This document shows positions 20,310-29,003 of a DNA stretch of 64,000 nt, in pieces (the stretch's first letter is position 1; each line of letters starts with the position of its first letter). The notes beneath the pieces are model-generated. The model was not told where the DNA came from and made no database searches. It worked only from the letters and a program-made list of their open reading frames with translations. The stretch covers positions 11,464 through 75,463 of the forward strand of contig CBDUZZ010000011.1 of NCBI GenBank assembly GCA_965371855.1. Reading direction: 5' to 3'. The position numbers were made by a program, and so were the translations under genes. The stretch is from JAADEM01 sp965371855. Lineage in GTDB: Bacteria; Bacteroidota; Bacteroidia; Bacteroidales; Marinilabiliaceae.

Positions 20310-23099
20310 ATGTACAAACTACTTTACACTATAATAGTTAGCATTTTCATCTCTATCAGTTCTTTCTCGCAAGAACCCACCATTACTATACACAAAGATT
20401 CAACTCATTTTAGCAACATAATCTCATTATTGGAAAAAGAAAGCGGCTACTATTTTTTTTATAATCCACAATGGGTGGACAGTATGTCTCTTTCGTATAA
20501 TGTAGATAATAAAACGTTAAATCAAGCACTTGACGAGTTATGTGAATTAGCAGATTTATCATTTACCATACTCAACAATAAAAAAGTTGTTTTTACGAAA
20601 GGTTACCGGGTCAAAACCAATTATGCTAAAACCTACATTAGCTATCTTAACAGTAAAGTATTAGTGGTGAAAGACACCATTGAATATGCCCCCCCAAAGA
20701 ATATCGAAAAAGAGACACATACAATTAACTTAGAGTACCAATTATTCAAAATTGGAAACTCTTCCATTAATCCACGAGGGTTAACGGCCACCTTACGTGG
20801 AACTGTTAAGGACATTGAGACTGGAGAACCTCTTATCGGAGCGGTCATTTATGTAGATAAACTTAAAAATGGAGTGGCAACTAATACATACGGTTTCTAT
20901 TCATTTACACTTCCCAAAGGCCAATACAAAATTGAATGCCGATCTATAGGAATGAGAACCACTTACCGTAATATAATAATTCATTCCGACGGGCAGTTAG
21001 ATGTTGAAATGATTAACAAACCAAGATCCCTGAAGGAGGTGGTAGTTACAGCCAAGAGTGATGATCCTGTAAGGAACTTCAACATGGGGGTGGAGAAGAT
21101 AACGATGAAAACACTGAAACAACTGCCCATGGGATTTGGAGAGCCTGATGTTATAAAGAGTGCATTACTACTACCTGGTGTGCAAACCGTTGGTGAAGCG
21201 TCAAGCGGGTTTAACGTGCGTGGAGGGAGTACCGACCAAAACCTTATCTTGCTTAACGATGCCTCCATAATGAACACGTCTCACTTCTTCGGTTTTTTCT
21301 CCGGGTTTAATTCCGATATAATTAAGGATATCACATTATACAAGAGTGGAGTCCCTGCTAAGTATGGTGGGCGTGTATCTTCGGTTATGGACATAACACT
21401 AAAAGAAGGTGACCGGAAAAATGTTAATGTCAAAGGCGGCATTAGCCCTGTATTTGGCAGATTAACTGTGGAAGCACCTTTAAAGAAGGATAAGAGCTCC
21501 TTTATATTAGGGATGCGTACTACCTATTCAGACTGGGTACTGAAATTGCTTGACGACAATAAACTTAAAAACAGCAAAGCCAATTTTTACGATGTCCAGG
21601 GCAGCTTTTCATACGATATCAACCATAACAACAGTTTATATCTATCAGGATACATGAGTCATGATTTCTTTGATTACTATACTGAGGATGCGTTTGAATA
21701 TAACACCCTGGCCTCTACTGCTACATGGAAACATATTTTTAATCCCAAACTGTTTTCGACCTTCTCGGGTATTGTTAGCAAATATGACTATTCTTTAGCA
21801 TCACGTCAGGACTCAGCCTCACTCCATTCGGTGAAATATAACCTCAATCAGTACACTTTCAAGGCCGATTTTTCTTACCATTCAAAATATAATCATAAAA
21901 TTAATTTCGGGTTAAACTCTATATGGTACAATCTGTCACCAGGCAAAAGGGAACCACTTGGTGATCAATCTCTAATCACTCCTAAAGAGCTGGAGCAGGA
22001 ACAGGCACTGGAATCCGCGCTTTATGTAAGCGATGAGTTCGACTTAACACACTTTATGTCAATATCTGCCGGTTTGCGATATTCGTTTTATAGCAACTTT
22101 GGCCCTAAGACCCAGTTCAATTATCTACCGGGACAGCCAAAGGATATGGAAACTGTTACAGGTACCACTTACTATGATAGTGGAGAACCTGTGACATCTT
22201 ATTCGGGACCGGAATTCCGGTTATCAACCAACATCCACTTAAATAACAACAGTTCTGTCAAAATTGGAATAAGCAGAATGTACCAATATATTCAGATGAT
22301 TTCTAATACGGCAGCTATGTCGCCTACTGACATTTGGAAGCTGAGTGACAACTACCTTAAACCCCAGCATGGTGATCAATATTCTATTGGATTTTATAAA
22401 AACCTGCGTAGGAATACCATCGAAGCATCAATAGAAACTTACTACAAGAAACTGTACAATATCCTGGATTATAAAGGAGGAGCAGAACTTATCATGAATG
22501 AGCACCTCGAAACAGAGGTTCTCAATGGTGATGGAAAAGCCTATGGAGTTGAACTAATGATAAAGAAGAAAAGAGGTAAATTATCGGGATGGGTGAATTA
22601 TACATACTCCAGAATACTTCACAAGATTGATGGAGAGTTTGATGAGGAACGAGTGAACAATGGTCAATATTTCCCCGCTAATTACGATAAACCTCATGAT
22701 TTCAAATTCGTTGCAAACTATAAATTCTCCAGGCGACTGAATCTGTCAACCAATTTCTTTTATAGTACAGGGCGTCCATTTACAACCCCCATAGCCTACT
22801 ATCAATTTGAGAATTCATACAGAGTATATTATTCAGACAGAAATGCGATGAGAATGCCCGATTATATCAGGCTGGATCTGGCTGCCACCATTAACGGAAA
22901 CCTGGTGAAAAAGAAGATGAACCACGGTTCCTTAACATTTGCCGTTTATAATGTATTAGGTAGAAAGAATGCTTATTCCATATTTTTCAGAACAGAAGGG
23001 GAAAAGGTACAAGGGTATCAGATGTCAATTTTTGCACAACCGATATTCACAATCACCTATAACTTTAAAATACGGGGAAGTGCCAAAGATGACTTTTAG
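20310..23099 (+). CDS. TonB-dependent outer-membrane receptor with STN and carboxypeptidase-like domains
   Basis: Energy-coupled outer-membrane importer of 929 residues. Domains in order: signal peptide (1-20); STN domain (about 25-95, with YFFYNPQWVDSMSL), usual in receptors that signal to an anti-sigma factor; CarboxypepD_reg-like domain (about 160-235, GTVKDIETGEPLIGAVI); plug domain (about 245-360, with GFNVRGGSTDQNLILLND); 22-strand-type barrel to the end (TYNFKIRG). The STN domain suggests FecI/FecR-like control, but no such pair is adjacent. Cotranscribed with the upstream orphan; faces DUF4249 and the MG2-like protein. Confidence 0.92.
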   Translation: MYKLLYTIIVSIFISISSFSQEPTITIHKDSTHFSNIISLLEKESGYYFFYNPQWVDSMSLSYNVDNKTLNQALDELCELADLSFTILNNKKVVFTKGYRVKTNYAKTYISYLNSKVLVVKDTIEYAPPKNIEKETHTINLEYQLFKIGNSSINPRGLTATLRGTVKDIETGEPLIGAVIYVDKLKNGVATNTYGFYSFTLPKGQYKIECRSIGMRTTYRNIIIHSDGQLDVEMINKPRSLKEVVVTAKSDDPVRNFNMGVEKITMKTLKQLPMGFGEPDVIKSALLLPGVQTVGEASSGFNVRGGSTDQNLILLNDASIMNTSHFFGFFSGFNSDIIKDITLYKSGVPAKYGGRVSSVMDITLKEGDRKNVNVKGGISPVFGRLTVEAPLKKDKSSFILGMRTTYSDWVLKLLDDNKLKNSKANFYDVQGSFSYDINHNNSLYLSGYMSHDFFDYYTEDAFEYNTLASTATWKHIFNPKLFSTFSGIVSKYDYSLASRQDSASLHSVKYNLNQYTFKADFSYHSKYNHKINFGLNSIWYNLSPGKREPLGDQSLITPKELEQEQALESALYVSDEFDLTHFMSISAGLRYSFYSNFGPKTQFNYLPGQPKDMETVTGTTYYDSGEPVTSYSGPEFRLSTNIHLNNNSSVKIGISRMYQYIQMISNTAAMSPTDIWKLSDNYLKPQHGDQYSIGFYKNLRRNTIEASIETYYKKLYNILDYKGGAELIMNEHLETEVLNGDGKAYGVELMIKKKRGKLSGWVNYTYSRILHKIDGEFDEERVNNGQYFPANYDKPHDFKFVANYKFSRRLNLSTNFFYSTGRPFTTPIAYYQFENSYRVYYSDRNAMRMPDYIRLDLAATINGNLVKKKMNHGSLTFAVYNVLGRKNAYSIFFRTEGEKVQGYQMSIFAQPIFTITYNFKIRGSAKDDF

Positions 23100-23187
23100 C
23101 GTAGATGTGTGGATTTTGTTCATTTATATTTAAATGAAAACATTGCAAAGTTCGTAAGTTCCTATGCGCCCCTTGCGGTTTAGTTTT

Positions 23188-23550
23188 CTAAAGCATCGGA
23201 TAAAAAGCCTCTTTAATGTGTTCTATCTCCCAACTATTTCCTGAAGGGATTAGAGTTACCACATCGAAGCGTGTTTCTGTCATAATATCTTTTTTCATAA
23301 TATAAGCCTCTGCCGCTTCAGTGAGAAAACGAATTTTGGTATTTGTGATTGACTCTTTGGGGTGTTCCCACATTTCGGTAGTGCGTGTGCGTACCTCAAC
23401 AATAGCTAAATAATCACCATCTCTTGCTATAATATCTATCTCCTTATGTTTGTATCGCCAGTTAATGGCTAAAATTTCATACCCTTTATTTGCCAGATAC
23501 TCAACTGCAATGTCTTCGCCTGTTTGTCCTAATTTGTTGTGATCAGCCAT
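23188..23550 (-). CDS. YraN/UPF0102 family endonuclease-like protein
   Basis: Small protein of the YraN family, with a restriction-endonuclease-like fold and unclear cellular role. I start it at 23550 (MADHNKLGQTGEDIAVEYL), giving 120 residues, the normal length. An upstream in-frame ATG at 23607 would add 19 residues read through a dispersed palindrome (23567-23586), which is unlikely. The core D...ExK motif appears as KEIDIIARDG...IVEVRTR, so the usual Lys of VEVKTR is Arg here. Separated from the LD-carboxypeptidase by about 100 bases. Confidence 0.88.
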   Translation of the reverse strand: MADHNKLGQTGEDIAVEYLANKGYEILAINWRYKHKEIDIIARDGDYLAIVEVRTRTTEMWEHPKESITNTKIRFLTEAAEAYIMKKDIMTETRFDVVTLIPSGNSWEIEHIKEAFYPML

Positions 23551-23566
23551 GGGATTTAGTTGAAAG

Positions 23567-23586
23567 CCTGCCTGTCGGCAGACAGG
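23567..23586. repeat. Dispersed 20-bp imperfect palindrome
   Basis: CCTGCCTGTCGGCAGACAGG, nearly self-complementary. Related pieces (CTGCCTGA...TCAGGCAG at 31581-31626 and GCAGGCAGAC near 47087) occur elsewhere in the window. It is typical of intergenic repeat words in Bacteroidota. Confidence 0.55.
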
Positions 23587-23652
23587 TTTATAAAGTATAA
23601 AGTTCATAAAGTTGCCTGTCCGTTTCGTAAGGCTGTAAGGGAGTGAGGCTGC

Positions 23653-24555
23653 TTAAAACTTAATCACACCTTTTTTTTGCGTAACAGTCAGCGTTACTCT
23701 CTTCCCAAGCACCAATGGTAAGTTTACATCACTATGCCCTGCCGGGAAATCGAATAATACAGGATAATCATACTCCTTTACAGCATCAAAAATTATCTCA
23801 TTAGGGGTAGCTCCATAAGGCATTTCGCTGTCTTTCATCTCTGTAAACTGCCCAACAACTAAACCTCTCAAATATTTCAGTACTCCACCGTTTTTCAGGT
23901 TTATCATCATCCTGTCGAGATGATAGAGATACTCACCCACATCTTCGATGAACAGTATCTTTCCGTGAGGATCAAAGTCGAGCGAAGTACCGCGTAAGCT
24001 GTACAGGATTGATAGATTTCCTCCTATAAGTATCCCTTCTGCTTCTCCTTGTCTGTTTAGTGTATGGACAGGAATTTCATAAGTGGGAAGATTTCCCTTC
24101 AGAATATTGAAAAGGTTAGTCAGGTCTTTATCCTCAGCAGACTTGCCAAAGAAATTCTTAGGCATTGGACCATGTATCGAAGCAACACCAATTTTATTTT
24201 GCAGCAAAGAGTGCAAAACAGTTATATCACTAAATCCCACAATCCATTTCGGAAATTGCAGAAAATGAGTGAAGTCCAGACTTTTGATTATTCGGTTGGT
24301 TCCATACCCTCCCCTGGCACACATAACCATATCAACATCTGTACTGTTTAATATATGTTGCAGGTCGGCAGCCCTATGTAAGTCATTGCCTGCAAATTGA
24401 TGATGAGTATCATGCAGATGCTCTCCAAGAACAACCTTATATCCGAGATTATGAAGAAACTCTTTTGAAAAGTCTATTGTTTTAATGTCAATCTTACCGG
24501 CCGGAGCTACAATGCCTATCGTAGCACCCTCACTTATGAACCTTGGAAAAATCAT
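23653..24555 (-). CDS. ldcA: LD-carboxypeptidase (S66 family)
   Basis: Serine carboxypeptidase that trims the tetrapeptide of recycled peptidoglycan; 300 residues. Motifs: GIVAPAGKI at the start, MCARGGYGTNRII (about 78-90), nucleophile Ser in VGFSDITVLH (about 108), catalytic Glu in FIEDVGEYLYHLDRMM, and His in PAGHSDVNLPLVLG near the C-terminus. The length and order match S66 LdcA/MccF. No signal peptide, so cytosolic as expected for muropeptide recycling. MccF-like microcin immunity is possible but less likely without a microcin locus. Confidence 0.9.
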   Translation of the reverse strand: MIFPRFISEGATIGIVAPAGKIDIKTIDFSKEFLHNLGYKVVLGEHLHDTHHQFAGNDLHRAADLQHILNSTDVDMVMCARGGYGTNRIIKSLDFTHFLQFPKWIVGFSDITVLHSLLQNKIGVASIHGPMPKNFFGKSAEDKDLTNLFNILKGNLPTYEIPVHTLNRQGEAEGILIGGNLSILYSLRGTSLDFDPHGKILFIEDVGEYLYHLDRMMINLKNGGVLKYLRGLVVGQFTEMKDSEMPYGATPNEIIFDAVKEYDYPVLFDFPAGHSDVNLPLVLGKRVTLTVTQKKGVIKF

Positions 24556-24762
24556 AGAAAAACTGATTAATAAAACTTATGTCCAAAATTAAATGTTTGG
24601 TTATCTTTGTGAAGTTAATAAAAAAGCCCTGAAACATCTTGTTGTTTATCAATTTTTTAGATTTGAAGCTGAACACAGAGGCACGGAGGCATAAAGGATT
24701 TTTAATTTTCAAATAGATAAAATGTACAGACGATTTATAAATCGTTAATAACAATATTTCAT

Positions 24763-26805
24763 ATGGAACGAAAAAATAATTTCAAAAGAACATTAGTTAC
24801 AACAGCTCTTCCCTATGCCAATGGCCCGGTGCATATTGGTCACCTGGCCGGTGTATATGTTCCTGCTGATATTTACGTACGTTACCTTCGCCTAAAGGGT
24901 GAAGACGTAATTCTTATCGGTGGTTCTGACGAACATGGTGTGCCTATCACCCTAAAAGCTAAGAACGACGGTGTAACTCCGCAGGATATTGTTGATAAGT
25001 TCCACGGTATAATAAAGAAATCCTTTAAAGAGTTTGGGATTACTTTCGATATATACTCTCGTACAACAAACAAGACACACTACGAAACAGCTTCTGAATT
25101 TTTCAAAACACTGTATGACAAAGGTGAGTTTATTGAAAAAGTTACGGAGCAGTATTACGACGAAGAGGCTGGGCAGTTTCTTGCTGACCGGTACATTACA
25201 GGCACTTGTCCGCATTGTAAGAGTGAGGGTGCATACGGTGATCAGTGCGAAAGTTGTGGAACATCGCTAAATGCTACAGACCTGATTAATCCAAAATCAG
25301 TTATCTCTGGAGGTGCACTTGTATTAAGAGAAACCAGACACTGGTATCTGCCCCTTGACAAACATGAACCGTTCCTGAAAAAATGGATTCTTGAAGAGCA
25401 TAAAGAGTGGAAGCCTAATGTTTACGGCCAATGTAAGTCGTGGCTTGATATGGGGCTACAGCCCCGTGCCGTAAGTCGCGACCTTGACTGGGGCGTACCG
25501 GTACCTGTTGAAGGTGCCGACGGCAAAGTGCTGTATGTCTGGTTCGATGCTCCTATCGGGTACATCTCTGCAACCAAAGAGTTAACCCCCGACTGGGAAA
25601 AATACTGGAAAGACCCTGAATCACGAATGATACATTTCATTGGGAAAGATAATATTGTGTTTCACTGCATTGTATTTCCCGCAATGCTTAAAGCCGAAGG
25701 CAGCTACATACTTCCCGACAATGTACCTTCTAATGAATTCCTTAATCTTGAAGGAGATAAGATATCCACATCCCGCAACTGGGCTGTTTGGTTGCATGAG
25801 TACCTTGTTGATTTTAAGGACAAGCAGGATGTGTTGCGATATGTACTGACGGCCAATGCCCCAGAGACAAAAGACAATGACTTTACATGGAAAGACTTTC
25901 AGGCACGTAACAACAACGAACTGGTTGCTATACTTGGCAATTTTGTGAACCGTGCCCTGGTACTTACTCAAAAATACTATAACGGAACCGTTCCTGCTTT
26001 GGGCGAACTAACAGATTATGATAAAGAAACGCTAAAAGAGATTCCTGACATAGTAACAAAGGTAGAGCATGCGCTGAATAATTTTAAATTCCGTGAAGCA
26101 ATTAAAGAGGCAATGAGCCTTGCTCGCTTGGGAAATAAGTATTTAGCCGACAGTGAACCCTGGAAGTTGATAAAGAGTGATGAAGGGAGGGTGAAAACAG
26201 TTATGAATATCTCCCTCCAGATAACGGCTAATTTGTCTATTCTTATGAAGCCGTTCCTGCCATTTACTGCTAAGAAAATGCAGAAACTGATAAATCTGAA
26301 TTCTCTGCAATGGGATGCTTGTGGAAAAACAGACCTGCTGCCGGCAGGGCATTTGATAAACAAACCCGAACTTCTGTTCGAGAAGATTGAAGATGACACT
26401 ATTCAGGCACAATTAGACAGACTGGCAAAAACAAAAGAGGATAACTATGCTGCAAACAAGGAGGTGATTCCCGTAAAAGAGAATGTCGAGTTTGAAGATT
26501 TTACTAAACTGGATATACGGGTAGGAACCATTCTTGAGGCCGAAAAAGTTGCAAAAACAAAAAAACTTCTGAAACTGCTTATCGATACAGGCATCGATAA
26601 ACGAACAGTAGTTTCGGGCATTGCGGAATTCTTTAACCCGGAAGAAATAGTCGGCAAGCAGGTAAGTATTCTTGTAAACCTGGCACCCCGGAAGATAAGA
26701 GGTATCGAATCGCAGGGAATGATACTAATGGCCGAAGATGCTACGGGAGAACTATCTTTCATGCTACCGGATAAAGAAGTCAAGCCAGGCTCAGAGATAC
26801 GATAA
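24763..26805 (+). CDS. metG: Methionyl-tRNA synthetase
   Basis: Charges tRNA-Met with methionine. 680 residues. HIGH motif at 24-27 (PVHIGHLAG), zinc knuckle with CPHC and CESC (about 146-161), KMSKS-type loop as DKISTSRNWAVW (about 335), anticodon-binding helical domain (about 390-540), and a C-terminal EMAP/Arc1-type tRNA-binding domain (about 575-680, FEDFTKLDIRVGTILEAE). This is the long form with fused tRNA-binding domain. Alone on the plus strand, with short tracts of CACAGAGGCA-type repeat words on both sides. Confidence 0.97.
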   Translation: MERKNNFKRTLVTTALPYANGPVHIGHLAGVYVPADIYVRYLRLKGEDVILIGGSDEHGVPITLKAKNDGVTPQDIVDKFHGIIKKSFKEFGITFDIYSRTTNKTHYETASEFFKTLYDKGEFIEKVTEQYYDEEAGQFLADRYITGTCPHCKSEGAYGDQCESCGTSLNATDLINPKSVISGGALVLRETRHWYLPLDKHEPFLKKWILEEHKEWKPNVYGQCKSWLDMGLQPRAVSRDLDWGVPVPVEGADGKVLYVWFDAPIGYISATKELTPDWEKYWKDPESRMIHFIGKDNIVFHCIVFPAMLKAEGSYILPDNVPSNEFLNLEGDKISTSRNWAVWLHEYLVDFKDKQDVLRYVLTANAPETKDNDFTWKDFQARNNNELVAILGNFVNRALVLTQKYYNGTVPALGELTDYDKETLKEIPDIVTKVEHALNNFKFREAIKEAMSLARLGNKYLADSEPWKLIKSDEGRVKTVMNISLQITANLSILMKPFLPFTAKKMQKLINLNSLQWDACGKTDLLPAGHLINKPELLFEKIEDDTIQAQLDRLAKTKEDNYAANKEVIPVKENVEFEDFTKLDIRVGTILEAEKVAKTKKLLKLLIDTGIDKRTVVSGIAEFFNPEEIVGKQVSILVNLAPRKIRGIESQGMILMAEDATGELSFMLPDKEVKPGSEIR

Positions 26806-26889
26806 TAATCAAGTTAAACACACAGAGGCAAACAAGAAACCCAAATCTCTTCGTGTCCTTTTTGTCATCTATGCAAGGAAATCCCAATA

Positions 26890-27123
26890 CTAATAATCAG
26901 GATTTGGTTTGACCATTTGAGTACAGGATAATTTTTGCCATTCATGTAAAACTTTTAATAGTTCATTGGCTTTATCCGGCATTTTATTTGCCAGGTCATT
27001 TGTTTCCCCGGGGTCTGTATCCAGCTTAAATAGTTCTATCCCCTGGCTATCTGTCAACATGCTTTGTTCATACCACTCAATAAGTTTATAGTTCCCTATG
27101 CGTACCGCTGCCGCAGGTTTCAT
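26890..27123 (-). pseudogene. C-terminal relic of a secreted sulfatase
   Basis: 77 codons that match the C-terminal end of S1-type (arylsulfatase-like) enzymes: AAAVRIGNYKLIEWYE, ELFKLDTDPGETNDLANK and the terminal NPDY. The catalytic N-terminal 400 or so residues, with the Cys/Ser formylglycine site, are absent: upstream of about 27125 the sequence switches abruptly to a different gene fragment on the opposite strand. Not functional. It suggests a lost sulfated-glycan degradation gene. Confidence 0.75.
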
Positions 27124-27126
27124 CCC

Positions 27127-27294
27127 CGACTTGATTGGGAAGCATGGCTTGGTCCTGCGCCAAAAAGACCATGGGATACAAGAAGATATTTTGAATGGAG
27201 AAGATACTGGGATTATTCAGGAGGAATTGCAACAGATCTGTTTATTCATCGGGTGACTAGAATCATTAAATCGTTAGGATTAAGTCTTCCTGAT
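27127..27294 (+). pseudogene. Internal relic of a Gfo/Idh/MocA-family oxidoreductase
   Basis: About 56 codons reading LDWEAWLGPAPKRPWD..., then RRYWDYSGGIATDLFIHR and KSLGLSLPD, a segment characteristic of the C-terminal domain of secreted or Tat-type Gfo/Idh/MocA oxidoreductases. Neither the Rossmann N-terminus nor the remaining C-terminus is present; the similarity breaks at about 27294. It abuts the sulfatase relic head to head, with no intervening sequence. Both gene types are common in polysaccharide-degradation regions. Confidence 0.7.
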
Positions 27295-27673
27295 TTTGAA
27301 CAAGTTGAACTTTCCATTGGAATCCCTACGGGGAAAGCCCGAGAATGTCTGGTATTTTAAAGATGTATTTTCACATATATCCGAATGTTGGGGATAATGC
27401 TAAGAAACGATATAGCAATGAATGAAACAAAAAATCTCAGAAAAAACTAAACATGCGGGAAAATATTAATTGGTGTGGCAAACACCAAAACAGGTAATCC
27501 TATGCACCTATAACAGGGAAAGATAATCTGATGCTAAAAAAATCGATTCGCTGAATTGATGTGTTTTCTTCAAATATATTTTTTTATTAATTTTTTTACC
27601 TATTTTTGATTTTAGGTTATCAACAGGTTATAAAAATATATTAAATAACAAATCCACAATTATAATTTAAACT
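27295..27673. other. Non-coding region upstream of the DcaP-like porin
   Basis: No gene recognised. It holds the decayed end of the oxidoreductase relic and an AT-rich leader. A TATTTTTG word at 27601-27608 fits a -7 element and is 65 bases before the porin ATG, but no clear -33 TTTG lies at the right distance. Confidence 0.4.
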
Positions 27674-28858
27674 ATGAAAAAAATTACAAGTAGAATCCTG
27701 ATTTTAGTCCTTAGTCTTTTTTTTATGACAAGCCTGGTTGCCCAGGATGTCGAAAATGAAAATAAAACAACCTTTAAATTTGGGGGCTATGCCAAAGCCG
27801 ATTTTTTATATACAAAGTATAACAACGGAGCTTACAGTGGAGCCGGGCGAGATTTTCATATTCCTGGTACTATACCGGTAGGAGATAAAGATGTTTATCA
27901 ATATAGCGATTTTCATGTAAAAGAATCACGCTTTAATTTTGATGTTTCAACCTTGGCTGGAGGCAAAAAGCTTCGTGCATTTATTGAATTTGATTTCATG
28001 CTTTCTCCTGGTGGCAATGAACGGGTAAGTAACTCTTTTAGCCCCCGTATACGTCATTTCTTTTTGGAGTACGATAAGTTTTTATTCGGACAAACATGGT
28101 CAACCTTTATGATTGTTATATTACCCGACGAACTTGATTTTGTTGGAGTTCCGGAAGGAGTAGTATTTATACGTCAGCCAATGGCCAGAGTTACTCTTGG
28201 TTCATGGCAATTTGCCTTAGAGAATAAATTCACAACAATTTCGCCTTATGGAGGTGGTGGCAGAATTACTTCAGAGGCAGCATTCTTGCCTGATGTTGTT
28301 GCCCGGTATAATCATAAGCTCGATGCCGGAATTATTTCATTTGCTGCTATAGGTCGCCAACTTAACTACGTTGATGGTACTAACACAAAACATAGTTCAA
28401 TAGGTGCTGGGATTACGGTTGGTGGAAAAATAAAAGTTGACAAGCGCGATGATATCCGATTTTCGGTAACCGGAGGAACAGGTTTAGGCAGATACGTTGC
28501 ACTTAACTTTGTGAATTCATCAGTAATAGATGATTCACGCGATCTTAAATCAATTTCCACTATTAATGGATATGCTGCTTACTTACATCATTGGGATGAT
28601 AACCTGCGTTCAAGTGCCAGTGTATCTTATTTCAAAGCAAATAACGATCAGGACTTAACAGGTGCAAACGTAAATGATGAAGCATATAGTTTTAGTGTCA
28701 ATTTAATATACTCGCCTGTAGATAAATTGATTTTCGGTGTAGAACCTATTTATGGCTATCGTAAATTAGTAGGTGGCACTGATGGTAGCTTTTTTCGGTT
28801 TCAGTTTTCAGCCAAGTATGCATTTTCATTTAAAACCAGTGTTTCAAACAAAAAATAG
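27674..28858 (+). CDS. DcaP-like trimeric outer-membrane porin
   Basis: Outer-membrane beta-barrel channel of 394 residues, matching DcaP-type proteins thought to take up dicarboxylates or small negatively charged compounds. Signal peptide ends near LVAQ (about 24). The mature start FKFGGYAKADFLYTKYNNG and the segments RFNFDVSTLAGGKKLRAFIEFDF, FLEYDKFLFGQTWSTFM and VFIRQPMARVT are characteristic. Strand alternation continues to the end, with a terminal Phe-rich strand before the Lys tail. It stands alone. The substrate is not inferable. Confidence 0.85.
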   Translation: MKKITSRILILVLSLFFMTSLVAQDVENENKTTFKFGGYAKADFLYTKYNNGAYSGAGRDFHIPGTIPVGDKDVYQYSDFHVKESRFNFDVSTLAGGKKLRAFIEFDFMLSPGGNERVSNSFSPRIRHFFLEYDKFLFGQTWSTFMIVILPDELDFVGVPEGVVFIRQPMARVTLGSWQFALENKFTTISPYGGGGRITSEAAFLPDVVARYNHKLDAGIISFAAIGRQLNYVDGTNTKHSSIGAGITVGGKIKVDKRDDIRFSVTGGTGLGRYVALNFVNSSVIDDSRDLKSISTINGYAAYLHHWDDNLRSSASVSYFKANNDQDLTGANVNDEAYSFSVNLIYSPVDKLIFGVEPIYGYRKLVGGTDGSFFRFQFSAKYAFSFKTSVSNKK

Positions 28859-29003
28859 AAGTACAACCCAAGATGAATTTTATAACAACATTCTTTAATT
28901 GGGGTAATTATTGTTCAATCAGCCAATCGCTATATTGTTTCAATTAACCAAGAATGAGGTTTAGTTTATTGAAGATTGTTCCTATCTTGCCAATTGTATC
29001 ACT

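Noticed and set aside
23551..23607. 19-residue N-terminal extension of YraN
   Set aside because: It is read through the dispersed palindrome at 23567-23586 and is not conserved-looking; family start fits 23550.
24530..24754. 74-codon minus-strand frame upstream of metG
   Set aside because: Low-complexity, no start context or domain, runs through a CACAGAGGCA-type repeat.
25422..26783. Minus-strand frames of 72-127 codons inside metG
   Set aside because: Antisense shadows of a conserved synthetase; composition is not protein-like.
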